Source: Pythium myriotylum
Taxonomy: Eukaryota; Oomycota; Peronosporomycetes; Pythiales; Pythiaceae
Direction: 5' to 3'
DNA: 64,000 nucleotides
NCBI GenBank assembly: GCA_023091665.1
Contig: JALJCQ010000004.1
Span: 1,426,001 to 1,490,000, forward strand
Shown: in pieces, positions 58,759 through 64,000 of the stretch
Position numbering within the stretch: position 1 is the first letter of the stretch
How the letters are laid out: each line of letters opens with the position of its first letter
Notes under the pieces: generated by a model
Told to the model about the DNA's origin: nothing
Databases searched by the model: none
What the model saw: the letters and a program-made list of their open reading frames with translations, nothing else
Made by a program: the position numbers and the translations under genes

Positions 58759-60120
58759 ATGGCGCATCCGACCTCCGCTGAGTATTACAGCGCTGCGATC
58801 CGCGATGTGACGCGCACGATCGACGAGAAGTGCCAGGTCGGCTCTTGGCACGGATCCCCCGCGGCTCGTGCTGAGAAACTCATGGTGGTCTCCTCTCACA
58901 GGTCTTGGGGGATATTCTCGTGACCTCGCAGTCCAAGTTCCAGGCCGTGGAGCGCGACGCGCACGAGAAGATCTTCCAGCAGACACCTGTCGGTCGCTGC
59001 CGATCAGCTGCGCGACAGCTCTCGATCTGACTTGCTTCTGTTTCTCAGCTGATCGCCGAGATGGACCGGGTCTTTCAGCAGCTTCGAGGGATCCCAGTCG
59101 TTGGATCAGGCGAGCCGTCCTCGAACAAGACACTGTTCGACTACATCGATGCTGAGACGGTGCAGGCGCTGCAACAGGATGCAGTCGACCAGACAAAAGA
59201 GTTCGTCTCGCTGGCGAACATTTGCTTCTCTGTGGATCTGACCTTAACGCGACCAGGATCGAAGAGATGCTCGGAATGCATCGAGACGCGCTCAACAGGA
59301 TCACCGTGATTTATCAGTACTTCAGCTCATTCCAAAAGAAGTATGGAGCGCAAATCAGCCATGCGACGCAGGCACCACCCTCGTACGTATTCCATCGTTT
59401 TTGGCGACTTGCTTCAAGGTTGTCATGGTTCCGCAGACAGGCAGACGTCAAGTTGCTGGAGCATCTGTACGACATTGCGGTTGGTAAATAGTTCCACTTC
59501 CATCACATGCATCGCCGTAATGCTCTCTGCTCGACAAGGTCCGATTTTTTGTCGACATGGAACAGTGCGATCGATTCCTCCTGAGGTACTTTTCCACAAT
59601 CAACGAGGTCTATCCACAGTGAGTCTGGTCGAACCCCGTTTTGGTATGGTGGACATTCAACTCCAGTCTTGTTCAACAGCTATGAGGTCACGTTCAGCGA
59701 AGCAGAGACACTGTTCGACGAATTAAGCAATCTCCAAGAGTTTTATCGTCACTTCCATGTGTCATACATGAAGCTTGGTGGTGAACTTCGACGAAGACGC
59801 GGTTTTGAAGACAAAGTGGCGAAGCTGGTGATTCACAAGCTATCTACCTGTGCTTGATTGCTGCAGACGTGCTGATCTTGCTCCTTCCGTAGCTGAATGA
59901 TACTATGGCGAAGCTTCACATCTACGAGCAGGAAGAGCACCAAGCACGAATGTCGTTTGTTCAGGAGCACGGGAGGTTTCTACCAGCATCGCTGTGTCCG
60001 GAACTCAAGGTATGGATAGTGGATAACTGTTCTGTATCCCACTTAACGAGAAGAATACTGCAGGATCCTCCCGAGCAATACGAAATCGTCCGAGTTGAGC
60101 ATGATGAGAACAGCAATTGA
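58759..60120 (+). CDS. ATG17-like autophagy scaffold protein, multi-exon
   Basis: Start MAHPTSAEYYSAAIRDV at 58759. Exon joins include DEKCQ to VLGDILVTSQSKFQ, KIFQQ to LIAEMDRVFQQLRG, and TKE to IEEMLGMHRDALN (GTTCGT donor near 59201). Further short introns lie around 59382, 59480, 59600 and 59850, and a last one before DPPEQYEIV; the stop is at 60118-60120. The protein is helical throughout. The C-terminal part carries what I recognise as the ATG17-like region of ATG17/ATG11/FIP200: a helix with paired arginines (GGELRRRRGFEDKV), HIYEQEEHQARMSFVQEHG, FLPASLCPELK, then DPP.QYEIV. Such proteins hold the ATG1/ULK1 kinase complex at the site where autophagosomes form. At least eight exons. Family assignment is by motif shape, not by search. 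Confidence 0.72.
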
Positions 60121-60235
60121 TGAGTCAGGAGCTTATTTCTGGTGATCTTGAACTCCTGTCCGAGGTTCTATTGGCAAAATCATACATTGTTTGTTCTAGT
60201 CACAGAGGGCTTGATCTGGGTGTCGAGCACACTCT

Positions 60236-61723
60236 CTACTTGTTGGCCTTCTTTGGCTTGTGCGTGTGAGTGTTGATAGCAGCACCTTCCTTTGCGCGAA
60301 GGACTGCAGCCTGGAAGGGAGACTCCTTTCCACCGGCAGCAACCAGGACAGTCTTCGTGGCAGGAGAGAGGCCGAGGGCTCGTCGTACACCAGGGACACG
60401 GAAAAGGGCAGTCTGACCCAAGGTGTACAAGTTGGAGCTCACCCAGTAAAGCAGTACACCCTATACGAGATCAACGTGGTTAGTAAACATCGAACAGATC
60501 CAGCACCTTGTGATCAACTCACCGACTGGAAGTTAACGGTGAGAGGAATAAGGATCACGCCAAAGAGCCGCATTCCGAACCGGGCCTTGTCACCCCAGCC
60601 TGCTGGCATGGCATCTGCACCCATCTGCATTGTGTTGGCGTTAGCTTACCAGTTAGTAGCCATACATGTCCAGGCTGCTCGCACCTCAATCGACGCAATC
60701 ATCAGGGCTGAGGACATGACCGGCAACGCGTACACAGGGTCAGGCACGCTGAGATCTGGGAACCAGTAATCACCCCCCGTGGCATAGTCCGGGAAGTACT
60801 TGGAGATGTTTTGAAGTCCCCAGACAAATCCAAGGAAGACAGGAATTTGCGACAGCGGCGTCAGCATGCCCAGGAATGGGTTCACGTCGTGCTTCGCCAT
60901 GAGGGCCTTGTACTTCTTGCGGAACTGCTCCATCGTTTCTGGGTCACGATGCTGGATCGAGTCCATCTCTTCCTTGAGCTTCTCCATCTCTGGCTGGAAC
61001 GCCTTCATCTTCTCCGAGTTGCGCAGCTATTGTTCACGCCGAATTGGTCAGACCACCAGAAATCATTCGAATGGCGCAAACCCAGAAAGACGCACCGACT
61101 TGATCGTGATCGGCAGCATAGCTGATCGGATTGCAAACGTCGTAGCAACGACTGTGGCCCACCACGGCAGGCCAGTCGTCGCATGGACGACATCCAGCGC
61201 TCGGATCGCGAGGTCCGAGAGCCCGTAGCCCAGATCCGCAACGTTCAAATAGTCGACCGACCCTGCACAGCACCAATAGACCATCGTCAGTCCATAGTCC
61301 CAAACATCCATTCCACCCGTGGGCTTTCGAACCAGCAGCAGCGTTGATCGCATCGGTCGCGGCCTCAATCGGAGTCGAGGTCACGCTGTTATTCTCGTCC
61401 AAGCTAGCAACAACAGGTGTCAATCTCCAGTTGCGATACAAGCGACCCGCTGCCCAGTTCAGCCGTACCTAGGCGCTGGCGCTCCAGACGAGAAAGAGCG
61501 CGAGCCGAAGAGCGGCATCTGCGCGACTCGGAGCGTCGCCATCTTGCCATCGAATCTCAGGACGTGGCCCTGGAGCGGGGCACGGGGCCTGCGCATCGTC
61601 GCGTCAGCCCACACTCGCACGCAGACGGCTGCGCATGGAAGAGAAGGAGCCAACGTACGCTCTGGCGGCGGCCTTGGCGACCGCGAGCCCCGCGGGCTGC
61701 AGGCGGCGCGCGTGGGAGAGCAT
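60236..61723 (-). CDS. OXA1: Mitochondrial inner-membrane insertase OXA1 (YidC/Oxa1 family), multi-exon
   Basis: Inserts mitochondrially made proteins into the inner membrane. Starts MLSHARRLQPAGLAVAKAAA at 61723, a basic Ala/Arg-rich presequence as expected for import. Later exons read MATLRVAQMPLFGSRSFSSG, SLDENNSVTSTPIEAATDA, then VDYLNVADLGYGLSDLAIRA and TGLPWWATVVATTFAIRSAM (first conserved membrane helix with the Arg of the hydrophilic groove). Then come the charged hairpin RNSEKMKAFQPEMEKLKEEM, NPFLGMLTPLSQIPVFLGFV, PDPVYALPVMSSALMIA and VLLYWVSSNLYTLGQTALF. The C-terminal tail is lysine-rich (HTHKPKKANK), consistent with ribosome contact. Six or so introns of about 55-75 nt, all GT-AG. 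Convergent with the ATG17-like gene. Confidence 0.88.
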
Positions 61724-61883
61724 GGTCACGAGCTGCAATGACGGCCGCACGACCTGGGCCACCAACGGATTGCAGTATATTTCACTTTAGTGACGCCTTC
61801 GTTGCTAGCTTGAACATGGTTTTGACCAATAGAAACGCAATAGGGGACCTGAAGAAGCTATTCATTGGCTGGAAATTGGCGAC

Positions 61884-63577
61884 CTACGGACTGTGGACGG
61901 CAACATGGTAGATGTGGTGCGCGCTCAGCAACAGGATCGAAGTGCCCACCACTCCCATGCCCAGCAACTGGTGGTCGCCAATCTCCACGACGTTCTGCTT
62001 GCGCACGTGCGAGTCTTTCTCTCGGTCGAAGGGCTCGCCGTGGTACACGAAGAGCCGCTTCTCGAACTCGGCGATGCACGAGAAGGATGCACGGGCATCG
62101 TACCCTAGGTATTTCTTGTCTTGCTTGGACGCCTGCACAAAGCCGAACGCTGGGAACGTTGCCTTGTGCACGAGCTTCAATCGAGAGGCAGCTACGTGAA
62201 GCTCGAACACGAGGCCGTGGACATCGTTCTGGAAGAGCAGAGACCGAGAGCCTCGAGTTGTCAATGCGCCTTTCCCCAAGTATCGAAAGCTTCGACAGTT
62301 GATGTCGAGCTTGTCCTGGACGACTTGTTGCTTGACATTGATCAGCAAGATAACTGCCTTCGCGTTCGGATCAACATCGTCGCACTCCTCAAAACCGCCG
62401 AGAATCGTCTCCGGAGTGGGGATCTCGAGCTGGCCGTCAAGTGCCTGGCTCTTCGGACTCCGCACAGCTTCTGGAGTAGTGCTATGCAGTGGCTCATCCA
62501 GTGAGCTGTATGGGATACTCGACTTGCGGAATCGCTCTGCAAGCGGTTTGGCGAGATCATCTTCATGAACAAGCTCGTGGCTGTGCTTGATATCGGACAC
62601 GTCGCCGTGGTAGCCGATGCCGGCACGAGGCACCTTCGAGAGGACCTCGTCCACGTCCATGTCCAAATCGGACTCATCGTGGTGGCGTTTCGCAGCGTGA
62701 GCAGCTTCGTTGTGTGCGTCAGCAACCGTTGGAGTAATAGCATCTAGGCTCTTTGTCTCTATGATCAAAGTGCAAGCACCATCCACGAGCAATGCGAGTT
62801 CGGGTCCTTCAAACGAGGCAAAATCTGGTAGTGCTGACGTTGTGCCGATCTCAAAAGCATTGTGTTCCAGTCCGACAACACCGCTATCGACGTCCATGGA
62901 ATCGCTAGTCTTCGCACACCCCACCTCGGCCACCCAAAGGCGGTACGAGGCGTCTTTGTCGGTTCCGCTGAGTGGCTCAGCAAGCAGCATCGTGAAGTGC
63001 TCAGAGTTACTGTCGAAATTCGCACTCACCAGCAGGCTTGATGCGCCGGGCAAGGGCTGGAATTCGTAGAGAACCTCCCATGTCGCGCTGGCATTCCGGG
63101 CATCCCCACTCTTGAGAATGCGGAGAGTGCCATTGCCATCGCTAGCAACGAGCAGTCCTAGTCCCGCGACCTGTAAGCAACTGTTTTCGGCCCGTTGATG
63201 CTGCGTCGGTAGTTGATGAATAGGTGTCACATCCAATCCGTTGTCCTAGACAACCCCAATCGACCGTCAGGCGCTATGTAGAATGCCACGCCCAGCACCA
63301 TCCAAGCCCTCACCTTTCTCCACATAATCTGCATCACCTGGAATTCAGAGTCCACGTAGTAGGCCACGCTTGCTTGCAGCGCATCGCTTCGAAATGGATC
63401 CGGTGTGAGCGCGTTGTGGTGCACGCGCGCCTCCCACTGCGCCTTGCGCGGCGTGTTGGCCGCATCCAGTGGCTGCAGCACGCCCGCGGGCAGCGCTGCC
63501 TCTTGCTTCTCGATGCCTTCGGTCGAGAGCACGTAGCGGTCGAACTGTCGGTCGACGAGCGCGCGCTGGACCTCCAT
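61884..63577 (-). CDS. NUDCD1-like protein without a recognisable CS domain
   Basis: Exon 1 63314-63577 and exon 2 61884-63245, joined over a 68-nt intron (GTGAGG...TCTAG; MWRK to DNGLDVT); 541 residues. The N-terminus (RALVDRQFDRYVLSTEG, HHNALTPDPF, SVAYYVDSEFQVM) and C-terminus (GGFEECDD, RLKLVHKATFPAFGFVQASK, CIAEFEKRLFVYHGE, HHIYHVAVHS) follow the NUDCD1/CML66 pattern of a beta-propeller split by a CS domain. Between the halves, where the animal protein has a CS domain of about 90 residues, there is only a charged stretch (AAKRHHDESDLDMDVDEV to LAERFRKSS). The animal protein is linked to COPI and HSP90-type co-chaperone contexts. The assignment is good; the missing domain is an observation by eye. 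Confidence 0.8.
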
Positions 63578-63920
63578 CGTTGTTGCGCTTGGTGGTGATT
63601 GGGATTGTTGCCGTTGTGGTGCGCATCTCTGCGGATCTCCTCGAAAGGTGCAGGTCTTCTGGTTCGGTTCAAGTTGACCCGGGTTTCTGCGTTTTTCTGG
63701 AACTCCAAACATCAAGCTTTCACTATCGGCGTCAATCAACGGGCCAGGCGTTCAAAACCCGTCTTGTCAAAATTATAAATTTTCTAAAACGAATAAATCA
63801 ATGTATGGTGTATAAATCATCGAAGGATCCGACCAAAGCGTCACGAGGCGAATGGGACTCGCGAGCCCGAGGCGCCGCTGCTCTTGTCCACCTGCTTGCA
63901 CCGCCTAAGCGACAGTCACG
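63578..63920. promoter_or_regulatory. Divergent intergenic region at right end
   Basis: 343 bp between the NUDCD1-like start and the next gene. It includes a strongly AT-rich block (about 63765-63815, AAATTATAAATTTTCTAAAACG) between GC-rich flanks, which is a likely shared promoter. No defined element was recognised. Confidence 0.4.
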
Positions 63921-64000
63921 ATGGCTCAGGGGAAGTCAGAGACGACGAGCTCAGCGCCCGACGTCCTCCAAGTGCAGCATCAGATCCGCGCTAATGCTGC
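63921..64000 (+). CDS. Start of a gene, cut by window end
   Basis: An ATG at 63921 opens a frame (MAQGKSETTSSAPDVLQV, then QHQIRANAA) that continues to the last base. Only 26 codons are visible. Its position head to head with the NUDCD1-like gene and beyond an AT-rich block supports a true start. No family can be named from this fragment. Confidence 0.45.
   Translation, partial: MAQGKSETTSSAPDVLQVQHQIRANA

Noticed and set aside
1..64000. CRISPR arrays, tRNA or rRNA genes, complete transposons, endogenous viral genes
   Set aside because: No spaced direct repeats, cloverleaf-like segments, transposase, integrase or reverse transcriptase motifs were found on reading both strands; weak tRNAs could still be missed by eye.

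Overview
The window reads as nuclear DNA of a zoospore-forming stramenopile, most likely an oomycete of the Pythium/Phytophthora kind. This rests on dense intron-poor genes, short GT-AG introns of mostly 50-90 nt, an axonemal dynein heavy chain, and an ankyrin protein with the HRSEGCT-type repeats common in oomycetes. No bacterial operon, CRISPR array, rRNA, tRNA or intact transposon was seen. Species was not determined.

Layout. 1-26.7 kb: end of an axonemal dynein heavy chain; an ankyrin-repeat gene; a nucleotidyltransferase fused to an EamA-type transporter; a coiled-coil gene; several intron-bearing genes without a clear family; and a 1271-residue protein with an Ig-like and a ZU5 domain. 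27.1-33.8 kb: DDB1 and a VPS39/Vam6-type gene, head to head across a 226-bp promoter that carries an inverted repeat. 33.8-35.4 kb: an unrecognised two-exon gene.

36.2-53.2 kb is the accessory region. It holds eight paralogues of one family that I do not recognise: an N-terminal domain with 14 conserved cysteines, one membrane segment, a basic Arg/Gln-rich helix ending in a conserved LGV..L.L.GW motif, and an acidic tail that often carries a YxxPhi motif. Four copies lie in tandem on +, one more on + and three on -. Between them sit a short-chain dehydrogenase-like gene that has lost its catalytic lysine, a low-complexity basic/acidic protein gene with a frame break, two copies of a decayed repeat, and a rearranged pseudogene of the ribosome-assembly GTPase-like protein BMS1.

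53.8-64 kb returns to housekeeping genes: thymidine kinase (six exons), a MYND-finger protein, a membrane-anchored HECT ubiquitin ligase, an ATG17-like autophagy scaffold, mitochondrial OXA1, a NUDCD1-like protein without a visible CS domain, and the start of one more gene.

For spliced genes the exon joins were chosen by hand from GT-AG sites that keep the frame and, where a family is known, its motifs. They are predictions. DDB1 (CUL4 adaptor) and the HECT ligase both belong to ubiquitination, VPS39 and the ATG17-like protein to lysosome and autophagy traffic. I see no sign that these neighbours are co-regulated beyond the divergent pairs.
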